Part shown: positions 50,330 through 62,374 of the stretch, piece by piece
Layout of the letters: each line of letters starts with the position of its first letter
How positions within the stretch are numbered: position 1 is the stretch's first letter
NCBI RefSeq assembly: GCF_028389875.1
Contig: NC_084702.1
Span: 56,678,053-56,742,052, forward strand
DNA length: 64,000 nucleotides
Direction: 5' to 3'
Source: Rhea pennata
Lineage: Eukaryota > Chordata > Aves > Rheiformes > Rheidae
Position numbers and translations under genes: made by a program
The notes under the pieces: generated by a model
Seen by the model: the letters and a program-made list of their open reading frames with translations, nothing else
Told to the model about the DNA's origin: nothing
Databases searched by the model: none

Positions 50330-50400
50330 TAGTTTCTCCATCATTAACAGAAATGTTAGTTCTTTAATAGTGAGACTAAAATGAAAAGGGTCTTTAAAAT
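50285..50400 (+). repeat. MIR-type SINE fossil
   Basis: ggtgtggcctagggcaaata, ccccaactttagtttctcca and aacagaaatgttagttc follow the order of the MIR consensus blocks (tgtgaccttgggcaagtcac, cctcagtttcctcatctgta, aaatgggaataat). The first half is duplicated at 51,081-51,125. Confidence 0.65.
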
Positions 50401-50910
50401 ATTGTAAGAATCAAATACTTCTTATTGCTTTATGGATTGTTAAATGCAATTATAGGATGTTTGTCTGGCACTAAATGCATTAGGTTTGTCTATCAGCAAC
50501 AGAGGCTGCACAGCTGGGTGACAAATGGTAATCTACTTCATTTTGCTTCTACTGGGCCTGTCTTCAAGCTGGTCCTCCAAGAGCAGCTTGGCACCATGCA
50601 AATATGCAGCATACGCTATGAACCACAACTTGGTTTGTGAACTTTGACAGCTACCAGGGGAAAAAATTACTTGAAATGTCAAAGAAATTTGCTTGCTCGG
50701 GCCAACACAGGCTATCGTTGGCAAAAGAAAAAACATAGTTTGTCAAATAGGTTGGTGATTTCAGTCCAGTTCTTGAGAAATGAATGTCCTTATTGGCACA
50801 ATTACAATGACCTGTGGACAGGATGGGAAGGGACAGAGGCTAATGGCTGATAGCCTCTCTAAACTGAGGCATGCTAGATGTGAAGCATTGCTGCTGTGGT
50901 GTCTAAAATT

Positions 50911-51125
50911 CGTTACTAAAATTCTAAATACTCCTGATACCTGGAGTAGGTAAATTCCTATCAGCTAGGTCTCAAACGGGCACTCAACAGCTCTTAAAGA
51001 CCTTTCTGGGCACCTTCATTTACAGCTACTATATGGATTCTGAGTGTGATGATCCTGTGTCCTGCTCCTGCCTCTGTTGCAAATCTCAGGTGTGGCCTAG
51101 GGCAAATAAATGAATTCCCCAACTT
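50911..51125 (+). repeat. 215-bp duplicated segment, copy 2
   Basis: Second copy of 50,115-50,329. It stops abruptly inside the MIR-type sequence at 51,125, where a minisatellite starts, so it is probably the derived copy. Confidence 0.96.
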
Positions 51126-51200
51126 AGTAAAGAATTTTAGTAAATTTAGTAAATTTAGTAAATTTAGAAATTTAGTAAATTTAGTAAAGAATTTTAGTAA
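51122..51200 (+). repeat. (aaatttagt)n minisatellite
   Basis: Nine-base units of aaatttagt, with variants containing agaatttt, are repeated about eight times between duplicate copy 2 and the right inverted-repeat arm. In one frame this gives Phe-Ser-Lys repeats, which are not a gene. Confidence 0.93.
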
Positions 51201-51498
51201 CGAATGTGCTTCAGGAATATTAGACATCAACATAAAATGTTTGGAGCATTTTGTCATTCTGCATCACAATCCTTGCACCAACAATGCTTTGTTTTCGAGC
51301 ATTTTAGATCACACTTTAGATGGAGTGCTTAAATATCACTGCTTAAATATCAGGTAATGCCCCAAGAAGACGAAAAGGTGCATACAGAACTGCTGGTTGG
51401 TAACCGAGTGTCAGATGAATGCGTATTGTTTGTATGGTGTTACCAGTTCTTGAAAACAGAAGGATTTAAATGAAAATCTTGCAAAGACTTAAAAACCA

Positions 51499-51600
51499 CG
51501 TTTAACTTTACACCTCATATGTAGTTCCTCTGAGGTCAATGAAGCTATTCATCGAGGAAGGTTAAGTATGTGTGTAAATCTCAGCAGGATTAAGGATTTA
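51499..51600. repeat. ancient palindromic-type repeat fossil
   Basis: cgtttaactttacacc, then cctctgaggtcaatgaagct, then aggttaagtatgtgtgtaaa and ctcagcaggatt. The halves are imperfect inverted complements around the ggtcaatg core, a pattern common in decayed old amniote repeats. Family not assignable. Confidence 0.45.
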
Positions 51601-51735
51601 ACTTGATTATCTCCTTGGGGACTGGAAACAGGGGCTGGTAGTTATCAGACGTACAGCCCAAGAGATCAGACCGTTTGTGTCTTTGAATATTAGTCTAATT
51701 GAAGAACAGCATTAAAACTGTTGGAACAGTCCTGG

Positions 51736-51736
<1 letters not shown>

Positions 51737-51773
<37 letters not shown>
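51737..51773 (+). repeat. poly(T)37 tract
   Basis: Thirty-seven uninterrupted T residues about 200 bases before the PDE8B CpG island. Likely length-unstable and error-prone in assemblies. Confidence 0.97.
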
Positions 51774-51949
51774 CCTAAACTTGCAGTAGGTTTTGTGTGG
51801 CTACAAGCTCTTATTTAAAAATCCCTGTATCAATTGAAATTTGCTTCCTGATGGCAAAGAAAAACAGGTGCGTTTTGATTTTTAAAGCAAAGTGTTTTTA
51901 GCAGCTGGGGGGGGGGAATAGTATAGCTGGCGGGAAGGGGGATATCACA

Positions 51950-53190
51950 TTGAATGCATCAAAGCCTTGACACCAGGGGTTGCACCGGGGAAGAGAGCTC
52001 TCCTCCCCGGCTGAAGGAGCCCCCGGCCGCCCCGCAGAGGCCGAAGGGGCCAGGCGGGTCTCTGCTCGCCCCTCTGCGCCCCGCGCAGCCCGGGGGCGGC
52101 GAGCAGAGGGGCGGCGGCAGCGCGGGGCTGAGCCCCGCGGCCGCGAGGGCAGCAGGGCGGCTGCCCCCGGGCGGGCCGCGCCGCGCCGCGCCGCGCGCGA
52201 GGCGCAGCCTGAGGTGCGCGAGGCGCCAACGGTCGCCCGCCGCCAACGGCTGCCTCGCGCCCCCCGCCCGGCCCCTATTCCCCCCCCCCCCCCCCACTCC
52301 GCGCGGGGGCGATGGGGCTAGAGGCGCGGGGCGGAGACGGGGGGAACAGCGAAGCCCCCGCGCTGCGAGGGAGCCGCGGCCTCGCTCCCCGCGTCGGTGC
52401 GGGGCTGGCCAGGGCGCCGGGGAGGCGTTGCGGGGCGAGGTGGGCGCCGCCTGGGCGGGAGCGGCCGGGGCAGCGCCACAGGCGCGGCGGCGGCGGGAGG
52501 TGGTGCCGCGGGGTGCGCGGCGCAGGGGCGGCGGCCCCGCAGCCCCGGCGGGCGGGCGGGCAGCGGGGAGCGGGCCGCGCCGCGCCGCGCCGGCCGGTGC
52601 GGCGGGGGTGGGTGGGGAAGGGATGGGCTGCGCTCCCAGCATCCACGTCTCGCAGAGCGGCGTGATTTACTGCCGGGACTCGGACGAGTCCAATTCCCCC
52701 CACCAGACCACCACCACCATCTCGCAGGGCGCCGCCACCCTGCACGGCCTCTTCATCAAGACTGACGCGGCCGACTCCATCCCCTCGGTGCTCGCCTACC
52801 AGAGCCGGCAGCCGCCGCCCTGCACCGGCCCCCGCCGCAAGGAGCGCAGGGAGCCCGGCGCCTCCGCCAGGGCCCGGGCGCCCCACTGCTGCGGCATCGA
52901 GGCGGAGACCCAGACCAGCCACAGCAGCGTCAAGGTAACCGGCGGCGGGGGGCGGCGGCCCGGGGGAAGCCCGCCGCGGCGCGGGCGGCCGCCGGGGGAA
53001 GGTGCCGGCGGGTCCCGCGGGGGGCCGTCGCCTGGCGCCCGCTAGGGCGGCGGCCCGGCCCGGCCCGGCCCGGCCGCGTGGGCAGCCCGAGGCAGGCTGG
53101 GCGGTGCGCTGAAGCGGCGCCCGCGGCCGCCCCGGCGGCGGAAGGGCTCGCGTCGACCTTTGCGGCGCGTAGCGGGGAGTGAGCACATGG
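51950..53190 (+). promoter_or_regulatory. PDE8B: PDE8B CpG-island promoter and 5' UTR
   Basis: A CpG-dense block of about 1.2 kb surrounds the PDE8B start codon. It contains several GGGCGG-type Sp1 boxes, (CCGCG)n and (CGGCC)n runs (for example at 53,051-53,075), and a long C run at about 52,280-52,295 with potential to form structured DNA. No TATA box is evident, as usual for such promoters. The transcription start cannot be fixed from sequence. The frame of the PDE8B start codon has no stop back to 51,954. Confidence 0.85.
52623..52934 (+). CDS. PDE8B: PDE8B coding exon 1, high-affinity cAMP-specific phosphodiesterase 8B (N-terminus only)
   Basis: The start ATG is in good context (aagggATGG) and opens [20 protein letters not shown], nearly identical to human PDE8B. 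The exon continues [20 protein letters not shown] and ends [11 protein letters not shown] at a gtaacc donor (52,935), phase 0, matching the human exon end (TSVK). The 104 residues are the variable N-terminal region before the REC-like, PAS and catalytic domains, which lie outside the window. The Met-Gly-Cys start, shared with PDE8A, fits N-myristoylation at Gly2 and palmitoylation at Cys3 for membrane targeting (inference). PDE8B hydrolyses cAMP and is known in adrenal and thyroid function. I chose this ATG over the upstream in-frame one at 51,954 because homology starts exactly here. Confidence 0.95.
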
Positions 53191-54410
53191 GAGAGACGCT
53201 AGTGCGCGAGGATAAAATCCCCCCAGCTTAATACTCAGCAGCGAAAAACAAGTACTTCATGTCGGGTTTTTTCCTTCCTTCCCGGCCCCCTTTAAATCTA
53301 GTTTAAACGAACTCTTGCTGCCACGCGTGAATGTTCAGCTGAAAAACAAACCGTTTCGATGGGCGCATGCACGCAAATCGTTGTTGTAGGGCTAGCAGTA
53401 ACGCCTGGAGTGGGTGACCAGAAGGCTGCGTCTGTAGGATTTGCTCACTGTCAGAGCTGGAAGTGCCCATCAGTGGCTAAGGCAGGTGCTGCAGCAGTCT
53501 ACACATCATCTTCGCAGGCATCTGGCAGTTAAAAAAATGGTTGCTCTTGATGTTTGTTTCATTGTTTTGAGTAAAATGAAAGTAGACTCTTCATTAATTT
53601 CCCCCAAAGTTTTGTAAGAATTACATTTTGTGATGTTGCCATATTCCAAAACTTGTAATTCCTTATGAAAACTAATGGTGTTGTGATCACCACTGCACCT
53701 TAGGTTAATTTTCTATTGCAGTAAAAAAGCAAGATATCATGTCACAAGGTACTCTTATTGATTTAAGTAGATCATATTATTTTGTAATATAATTAAGAAA
53801 TTAAAAGATTAGTGTGAACTCAATATAATCTATTTCTATAATTAAATCAAGATATGATCTAAAGAAAATGTGAGTGAAAGTGATCATAGAAAAAAAAAAT
53901 AGGGAACAACCAAACCCTAGTTAATTGGTTTGGTTGTATGCTGAGGAACTGCAAAGATGTCTGCGGTTATGTTGACTTTTTCTCATTCAGAGGCAAAACC
54001 TGCATAATCAGGGATATGAATACAAGTTGAAAAGGACAGGAGTAATAATCTGTTAAATTTCTTGTGGTTTTAATTTTTTTAAAAAACTTCAGAATGGGAA
54101 GATTTTTTTTTTTTTTTTTGATGAGGAGAGCAAAGTAGACATTCTTACACAATTCTTCATAAGTTGTGATTTGGAAAAAGGTTTTCTAAGGTGGTAATAT
54201 CTGTTTCTGTTCTTTTAAATAGTTTATTATTTGTTATTATATAATCTACTCTTATAAGCCAATATATTTGTCAACCTTTTGGTTATTAGAAGTAAATGTA
54301 CTTCACATGCTGTTCAACTTTGTAATTGGCACTCTAATCTCATTTTGGGTAGTTTCAGATTCTTTTTATAAATTTTTGAGTCTCAAGCACCTCAGGTAAA
54401 TGATGCTTTT

Positions 54411-54442
54411 ATATATATGTGTGTGTGTGTATATATGTATAT
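54411..54442 (+). repeat. (TA)n(TG)n(TA)n microsatellite
   Basis: An alternating pyrimidine-purine tract in PDE8B intron 1. Confidence 0.93.
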
Positions 54443-57400
54443 GAATTATTTCAGTGATACAGCAATAATGTTTCCATCTCATAAGAATTAAGATCTATAA
54501 AATGTTTTTATATCAATTTTGAACAAAATTAGAGCTTCTCTTCTAGCCACTACTGCTGGAACAATTTTATACAGGGTGATAACATAGTTATGTATGTGTG
54601 TGACCAAAGTGAGGTTTGAATGTTGCAGAACTGTCGTGAGTACAAAATAGTGTCTGGCTATAAGGAATGGAAAATCTTGGTTCTATAGTTCTCTTGTAAT
54701 ATATGTAGCATTTTTTTTCCATAGAAGTTAAAAATTGAAGAAAAATACTAGCAATTTTGGTACAGAGAGTATGTCTACTAATAGCTCATGTTTTAATTCT
54801 TATAGTGCTTAGAGGTATATATTAACTGTGTTGAAATTTCATCTGACTGTTTAGGGGGAGAGGAAATACAGATGTGGATTAAAAGGCTGCTAGCATTATT
54901 AGAAATTAATATCATTTTGGCTGTGTAGCTATTCAGCACATTTAAACCATACTGCTTCATTAGTGTTTATTTTCTATTCTTAACTGTTCTTTTGTTTTTT
55001 ACATAATCAAGTATCGCTTTTGCAACTGACCTTTATATTTCTAAGATGTTTTAAAACTTATCTGTGTCGTAATATTAAACTGGCATTAGAAGAAATCAAT
55101 CTGTAATGATTTCATTCCAATGTAATTCCAATAAAAAACAACAAAGATCAATTGTTGCTTGAACTACAGGGCTTCCCTAAACTTTACTTTTTAAGTCCAT
55201 ATAATCTGTACTTATTGGGGCAAGATGAGTGTTACCAAGATATTTTGTGTTTTATTCTTCCCCTCCTTTCTCCCTTAATAAAAGTAGTTCTGAATTGTTC
55301 CAAGCATTTAGTTGTGCTAGTCAAGTCCTACTCATATCAGCTGTGAGTAACCGTTTGATATTTCTAGTGTGTGTGCATGCTTCTTTGTGGGTGTCAAAGT
55401 TTTGTAACAATTATCTACAGGTTAGTTTACAAAGATATAAATGGACTTAGTAAGTATTATAACGTGAGTCTGTGCCATAATTTGAAATAGGACTCAGTTT
55501 CTGGTGCCCAACCCTATGCTATGTTACTAAGTTACTTGGGCACAAACACTGAAGTAAAATACAGACTTTCTTTGCCCGTGCTCACTCCGTAGTAAAGCCT
55601 GTGCTTATTATGTTTCTTATGGCCAATGGAGAATTGTAATGTACATATAACTAATGCAGGTATGTAGCAGATGAATTCTTCTGTCAGGAGCTAACCTGTA
55701 ACATGTATTATTTCCTGCAGACTGTGAGAAAAATATCATGGCAACAAACAGTATCCTGTATCAGCTTTACATAAAGATGCATGCCATTTTACTTACTTCA
55801 GTGAAACATAACATGGTATGTGGGATAACACTGAGCATATGATGGTTGCTTGCCCCATTGCCCAAAGGTTGCCTCTCCTGAAGTGCAACAGTACCAACTG
55901 TTTAGCAAGAAGTAAACAGTTTCTTGTTAAGAGACAAAGTGAAGAATATTGAATCCAATTTAAAGTTGGCCTGAGTAAACAGTTCTGTTTGAATGACTGA
56001 GGTAGCTTTTTTTTTCCTTTTTTTTTAATGGCAAATGGTTGGGACATCCATTTTGTATTTTGTCTCTTTGGCATATACAGAAAGCTTTTAGTTGTTTGAG
56101 CTTTCAGTTAAAAATATTTGTTTAAATAGTTTCCTGGTCATCTGAAAAGATAATAGAAGCTTTACCTATTTATACTTATTTTTTTAGGACTTAGAGAATG
56201 CAAGTGCATTTTAAAAAATCATTGACAATTACAAACCTTAAGCAAAAGAATGTATTTAGATATTCTTTTTTTAACATCTTGATACTTCAATGCTAGCGAA
56301 CTTAAAGACTAGAAAAGCAAACCAACTTTAAGGCTATTGTTGCTAACACATAGCCAAGTGAAAAGAAAATGCAGTGTTCTACTGATTACTTTATCCTTTC
56401 TCTTTTTGAAATGACAGGAACAACAACTCTAAGGGTTTGATTCGTTCATGCCACGTCCTTGGTGGAAAAAGAAGAAAATCCATGTATGCATCTCTTGAAA
56501 GTCAGTTACAGCAAAACAGTTTTTGCCAGTTTTCAGGCTTTTCCATATGAAAATAATTATTAGAGGCAAAGCTCAGAAATAGAAAGCAATACAATGGGAC
56601 AGATTCTTGTTTCTTATTACGCGGTTTTGGTCTGTGTTAATTTCCAAGGCGGAAGCAGTGAGGAGAAGGATGCTCCTCAACACATCAAATGCTTGCTTTT
56701 TCTGATTTTTAAAGTAAGGAGCAGGGGAGGAGGAAGGATGCAGCTGCCAGTTACAAGTACTCTGAGGACAGAGCACTATGGAGAACTTGGAGAAATCCAA
56801 GTACTGGGATAGTTGTATTGGGCTCACGAGCCCTGGAGAAATGTAACCCTAAGTATTGCCTTGATCTAAAATATGGTTCTTCTCTTTAAAGCAGTATCAT
56901 GTCCAAGAGCAGGAATAGTCACTGGAGTTCTTGTACTTCTTGTTTTGTTTAAACTATACTACCATGAAACTGACTGCTAGTATGTTCCAGAGGCTAGACT
57001 TGAAAAAAACTCAAGGCTATGCTAGGAGAAATCTTGCTTTGTGACTCAGTGTGATAAAGGTCAGCTTCACAACTAGGTACAACATCTAAGGCATCACAGT
57101 CCTCTTGAACATGTTCTGGGGCTGAAAAACTGTCAGAAAAAGTTTTGGAGCAGGCTGAAAAGTGTACATGGAGCTATGTTACAGTGCAGAGCCTTTTCAA
57201 CTTAGGTGTCCTCTGAGAGGAGTAGGACTCAATGACTCTTACCACAAAAAAAAAGTTGCTAGCAGAGAGTGCTTTCCTTCGACTAAGTCCAGACTTCTTG
57301 AATGAGTACACTAAAAGGATTTTTGCAGAGCTGCTGCTCCATATCTGAACTTCCTTTTTTTATTTTTCTTCCTCTCTCCTTCAAGTGGCACAGGTAAATT

Positions 57401-60400
57401 TTTAACAAGTTCTGTAATTGTTACGTTAAGCAATGTTAGACAGGCAAAATGCATATATTGAAGTGCTACAGGATGGAAGAACCCTTTCCCAAGGAAAATA
57501 ACTAGTCACTTAGCATTAAAAACAGAGCAGCCGGCAGCCAGATTAAACTCACTTGGCACTGAGTCCTTAAGAGAACTGTTTGGACTTCCAAAACTGTTCT
57601 GGATGATAGGCATTTCTATCATTATATACAAAACACATCTTTCTTTTCTTTCTTAGTTTTCAACAGCATTGATTTCACGAATGTGCTCATGAATGTTAAT
57701 GCCACTACAGAGTACTACTTTTCTCCTGCTCATTCAAGGCAACATTAGCTTAACTGAATACTGGTTCAAGGCAGAGGGCAGGGTATAGAAAAAGTTAATT
57801 AGCTTTTCATCAGATCAAATGAAAAGATTAGTTATCCAAAGGATTTCTTGGTTTGTTCCATTATTTCACTAATCATTCACTATAAAATTGTTTTAGGAGC
57901 ATAGTCACAACCTTATGGAAGAAGAGGCTACTAGAGAACAGTGACTATGTGAGATAATTTTATCATATTAGACATCAGAGGTGGAGCAAACCGCTCTGCT
58001 GAGATATGGTCATAAGAGACCAGTCCATTTCCTGGCTCTCAACTTTTTGTGCTTCTGATGTTTGCATTCCCCGTGTAGCAGTGTTCATCAGTCCTAGCTT
58101 TCAGCTTAGGAGAGTCAACTGGAGCAGGAGAGAGGATAGGAGAAGAGATGTTGAAGACACTGATTGTCAGATGGAAAAGAGAAACAAGTTGTTGCTCATA
58201 GGCAAAGAGTAAAATTTAAGCCTCTCTGGGAAACTTTGAAGAGAACCATGTACTTTAACTATTCAGGCACTTGGAGTCAGCCGGCACCTTAGTGTTCCTA
58301 CAACACTCTTCCCCACCAAGTTCTCTGGCAAAAAAATTACTTGAGAGTATCTCACAACCCAAAGGGTCCAACTGTTTTAGCTAAACTGATTCTGTTTAAT
58401 ACTTCTTGTCTGTTTTCAACTTTGTGCCAATTGCTGTGCACGAAATGAGACTCTGAGGCTTTGCTGTCTGATTTAGATCTCTTGACAATTCCTAATGCTC
58501 CTTGTCCACGCTGAATGCAGAGCAGAGCAGATGGATTTCAAATAAAACTGACCGCATGGCTAAAAATAATGCGAATGGCGAAGCTGTGCCCTATACCCTG
58601 GGAACATGGCTATACCATGGGAACTCCTGTGATGCAGAGATAGGTTTTAATTCCTGCAGCTAGAAAGGGTTTAGAATAACTTCTAATTCTTAGATGCTTA
58701 ATAATCATTAAGGTGGTATACAGAAGGTGGATACCATTTTCCTCTCAGGAGAGTAGTAATCTAGTCATCTGTCATACCTACAGTAGTGGTTTGGGCAGTA
58801 GAATAATGGAGCTGTTAGGCTGTGAATCTAAATTTTCCACCTGTTCTGCAGGTAGTCTGTGAGACAGGCAAAAATATCATCTCTTGTAAGCATTTCTTAT
58901 CAGTTGGTCTGATAAGAACTTCCCACCCATCTATGTACATGGGGCAAGATCAGCACTTTAATGTGACATGTTTACTGTAATGGGCATTTAAGAGCCTGAT
59001 TCACAATAATGTTGGCTGTTGCTCATAGGAGTCCTTTGATTTCTTATCAGAGTTTATTAATTCAGACAAATAGCCATACCTCCTCTCCTTCCAAAAGGGC
59101 ACAGTTGGTCTAGATCAGGTCACCAGGATGCACTGTACAGCATAGGCATTCCTGAAGTAGAGAGTCATACAACTGCTTTAAAAAAAAAATAATGTTCTGT
59201 AGAATGAAATAATTGTCAATTTTGTGTGACCATATCTAAAACCTATAGAAGTCAATAGCAGTATTTTTACTAGATCCCAGTAGTTTCCCTACAAGAAGAC
59301 TAATATTTTATAGGCTTCTTAAATGGGCAGTGTAACACAGCTCTAACAAGCCACACTCACATGCTGCCTTGCGTTTTATCCTCCTCTTGTGTCACCTGCA
59401 CTGTTGCCAGATCCCATGGTATTTTATTTTCTGTATATATCGTTCTCTGCTTGTATTTCCTGTCTACCTCTTAGTCACTTCTTTTTTCTCAAAGACTCAG
59501 CTCTGTTTCAGTTACAAGCTTTCTCAGTGAAGCCTGAAGTGAAACGCATGTGGTGTATGTCAATTTTGTAGAATTATCTTTAATATACATGTAACTTTCT
59601 GAAATTGCTTTCAGTGAAGCCTCTATATACCTGTGTGGTTGCTAGGAGATAGTATGTGGAGTGTTTCATGGTGTAGCAGATTTTAACTCTTTTGGGGGAG
59701 TGTTGTCATGGTGACCAAAATCAGTATTTTCCAGACTTAAGAAGAACTCAGTGCTTGCAGGATTATGGCTTTAGAAAATATATAGTCGCCTCTATGGATG
59801 TAAAAATAAATGTACTATACTGACACCTTGTAGAAAGCAGCATGTGTTTGAAATACATTACTTTGTGACTGAGAATATGAGTTTGCAATATTGATGCCAA
59901 GCGATTGTCTCCTGTGCGTTACTGTCCTTCCTGTGCCCAGTTTAGTAGTTGCATTTCTACCTCAGTGAGTCACCTGTCTTGCCATGTAGCAATAGCTAAC
60001 TCTGTTTCCTCATTTTTTGGGGAGCCACTTGTTCGGGACAATTTTTACAATACAAGAAGCTCACTCTGTAGCAGCTTCCACCACTTCCCAGCAGGCTCTG
60101 TTGCTTTGGACTTGTGGAGCTTGAATCAGTTTTTCTTTTAGGTGAGGAAGGAGTGCTACCTGCAGGTGTGTTATTTTTTCTGAGTGAGATAACACAGCAC
60201 TCTGGAGGTAGCCTATAGTTCAGGTACCTATTTTCAACTGAGAGGAACAATTAATCTGTGTGTTCACAAGCTGTATTTTTCCCTTGCAGATCAACCATTT
60301 GTGTCAACCACTGATCTAGCCCTTCAGCATCCAAATACTTTTTTTCTTGCCTTTAATATCAGTTATTAAAGAACAAAATAGATTAGAGACATTATATTCC

Positions 60401-62343
60401 TTTAGATTCCCTTAGTTTCTTGAATAGAGTTATTCTGTAAATTGCTTTAAAAAATTCATGCACCTCTACTCACTGATTCACTCATCTAGTGCCAAGTAAC
60501 CTGTATCTTGAATATGGAAAAGGTAGAGCTTAGATTTACTTTGAGAAGCCTCTCAGCTATATGGTACTACTTCAGAAACAGATTCCGTATAGAGCTCTTA
60601 ATTACTTGAGTTGCTTGCTTCTTTCAAAATACAGAACGATTTTTGATGTTGATTTACATTTTTTTGATGGCTTTCCAACACACTTCCTGCCTTGGATTCA
60701 TACTGCACCCGAGGAAGCAGCATTGTTTCTAAAAGGGTGGAAAATTGGGCTAAAATCAGTTGGTTTCATAGCATGGAAGAGTGGTAGCAAGATTTGCAGA
60801 AATACAGACCGTCTGAACTCCTGCACAAAGAATCCCAAATAGATCCACTGGAATGGCATAGAACAACTGTTTGCTCCTTGGTTTCTACAAATTTACAGAG
60901 TACACAGCCAAGCATATGTGTGCATGTATATTAGAAAGTGTCATTTAAATAAGAAATCCAAAGACATTGCAGTTAGCTTAGAGACTCTGCATTAGTGGAG
61001 ACAGTTATGTCTGTTATGAGGTAGGTGAATGAGATGAAATGGGCAGAGTGGAGTTTTGAAGCAATGTAGCTATTAGAAAACAAGTCATTAAACAGATATC
61101 TATAAGCGTAGGACAAGCTGTTCTCATAGCCAGTTTGTATGTAGAGCTGTAACATGTTAAATTTAAATACAGTTTTTTTTTAGAGGGGCAGGGAGAATGA
61201 ATATGAAGGTCAAGGGGTTGCTTCCCACTTCTTTTATGCATGTTTTAATCAAAACAGCAGAATGCTTACCACTATCTTGTAATTTAGTCCTGAAAAAAGA
61301 TCATGTTAATCTGATGTGAAAGTGGGGCCTTGATCTTCAAAGTTAGCTTTGGAGCTCCTTCCAGTGCTCCTTTTTCCATTTATTCTTAGGTCAGCCAGGG
61401 ACTGCTGAAAAGGCTTTCTTCTCCCCACCACTGCTGATTCAGAAGCCTGTCTGTTGGAAGGCACCACTGAACTTGTACTTTGTCAATGCTCATCTTTCTC
61501 CTGCAGTTATATTTAATAATAATCATCGTGCACATTTATAAAATGCAACTTACCTAATCTAGCCAAGAAATCTCTTTTAGAAAAAGAGGGGTAAAGTGAA
61601 ACTTCAGTTTTGTGCATGTTTATTTTTGAAGTGAAACAAAGATCTTTTGAAACTTTGAGATACTTTCCCCAGATTAGATAATAACATGGTGACTTAGGTG
61701 CTTTCTGGAGATGAGACACCCAGGTTGAATTTTCTGCTTTGCAAGAGTGTGAACAGGTTCTGCCCCATGTGTCCCCAGGCTCCTGGGCTGCTGGCTATTA
61801 CGGATTTCTCCTCCTCCAAGTTCTAAGAGCTTCCCTGTAATTTGTCCATTTCCAAAGATTGCCTGTCCTGATGAATTACTACTTCCTAAAGTCACAAAGA
61901 AAGTAGTTTCCTGAGCAGTGTAATTACATTAGAAAACACCACAAGCTTTCAGGAGAAGGTGTTATATTTCATTTCAAAATAAAATAATTTATATATGTTA
62001 AGTAGTTAGAACTGTGTTTGTGCTAAGCTATGTTGTGACTTTGTGGAAGAGGTGAGCAAATGGCATGCAGAACACCTTGCCACTGATTCTTTTCAAGCTG
62101 CTTCCTGTTACCTTAGAGGATGCAGTGGGGGAGGCCAGGATGAAAAGGCAAGAGATCTCAAGAGTTTTGATTTCTTTAATTCTCAAGGTCTTAGAGTAGT
62201 GGGTAAGTTGGGGAGGCAGAGGGGCTGGCTGCAGCTGCTGGACAGCTCACACAAGTCTCCTCAGAGCTCTGGTAAGGGAGATGCCTGTGCTCACGAGCGC
62301 CTTGCAGGCTTCCTTTAAGAGGAATAAAGGATCAAGTTGGCTG

Positions 62344-62346
<3 letters not shown>

Positions 62347-62374
<28 letters not shown>
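62347..62374 (+). repeat. poly(T)28 tract
   Basis: Twenty-eight uninterrupted T residues in PDE8B intron 1. Confidence 0.97.

Larger units (their letters stand above)
50908..51205. repeat. segment bounded by a perfect 18-bp inverted repeat (contains duplicate copy 2)
   Basis: The left arm 50,908-50,925 (attcgttactaaaattct) is the exact reverse complement of the right arm 51,188-51,205 (agaattttagtaacgaat). The 298-bp segment holds copy 2 of the 215-bp duplication (50,911-51,125) and then a ttagtaaa minisatellite. The arms could be transposon-like terminal inverted repeats or the footprint of a fold-back or template-switch event. No clear target-site duplication is visible beside the arms. 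Confidence 0.9.
46800..51950. other. intergenic sequence between the 46-kb CpG island and PDE8B
   Basis: Mostly AT-rich with no recognised gene. It contains old MIR-type traces, a 215-bp duplicated segment with an inverted repeat and minisatellite (50.1-51.2 kb), another ancient palindromic-type repeat (about 51.5-51.6 kb) and a T37 run just before the PDE8B island. A moderately GC-rich patch at 47.27-47.64 kb has short open frames but nothing identifiable. Confidence 0.75.

Noticed and set aside
51046..51357. Frame with Phe-Ser-Lys repeats
   Set aside because: It is the translation of the aaatttagt minisatellite.
52275..53186. 303-codon minus-strand frame opposite PDE8B exon 1
   Set aside because: It is the shadow of a GC-rich coding exon and UTR; no domain or homology.
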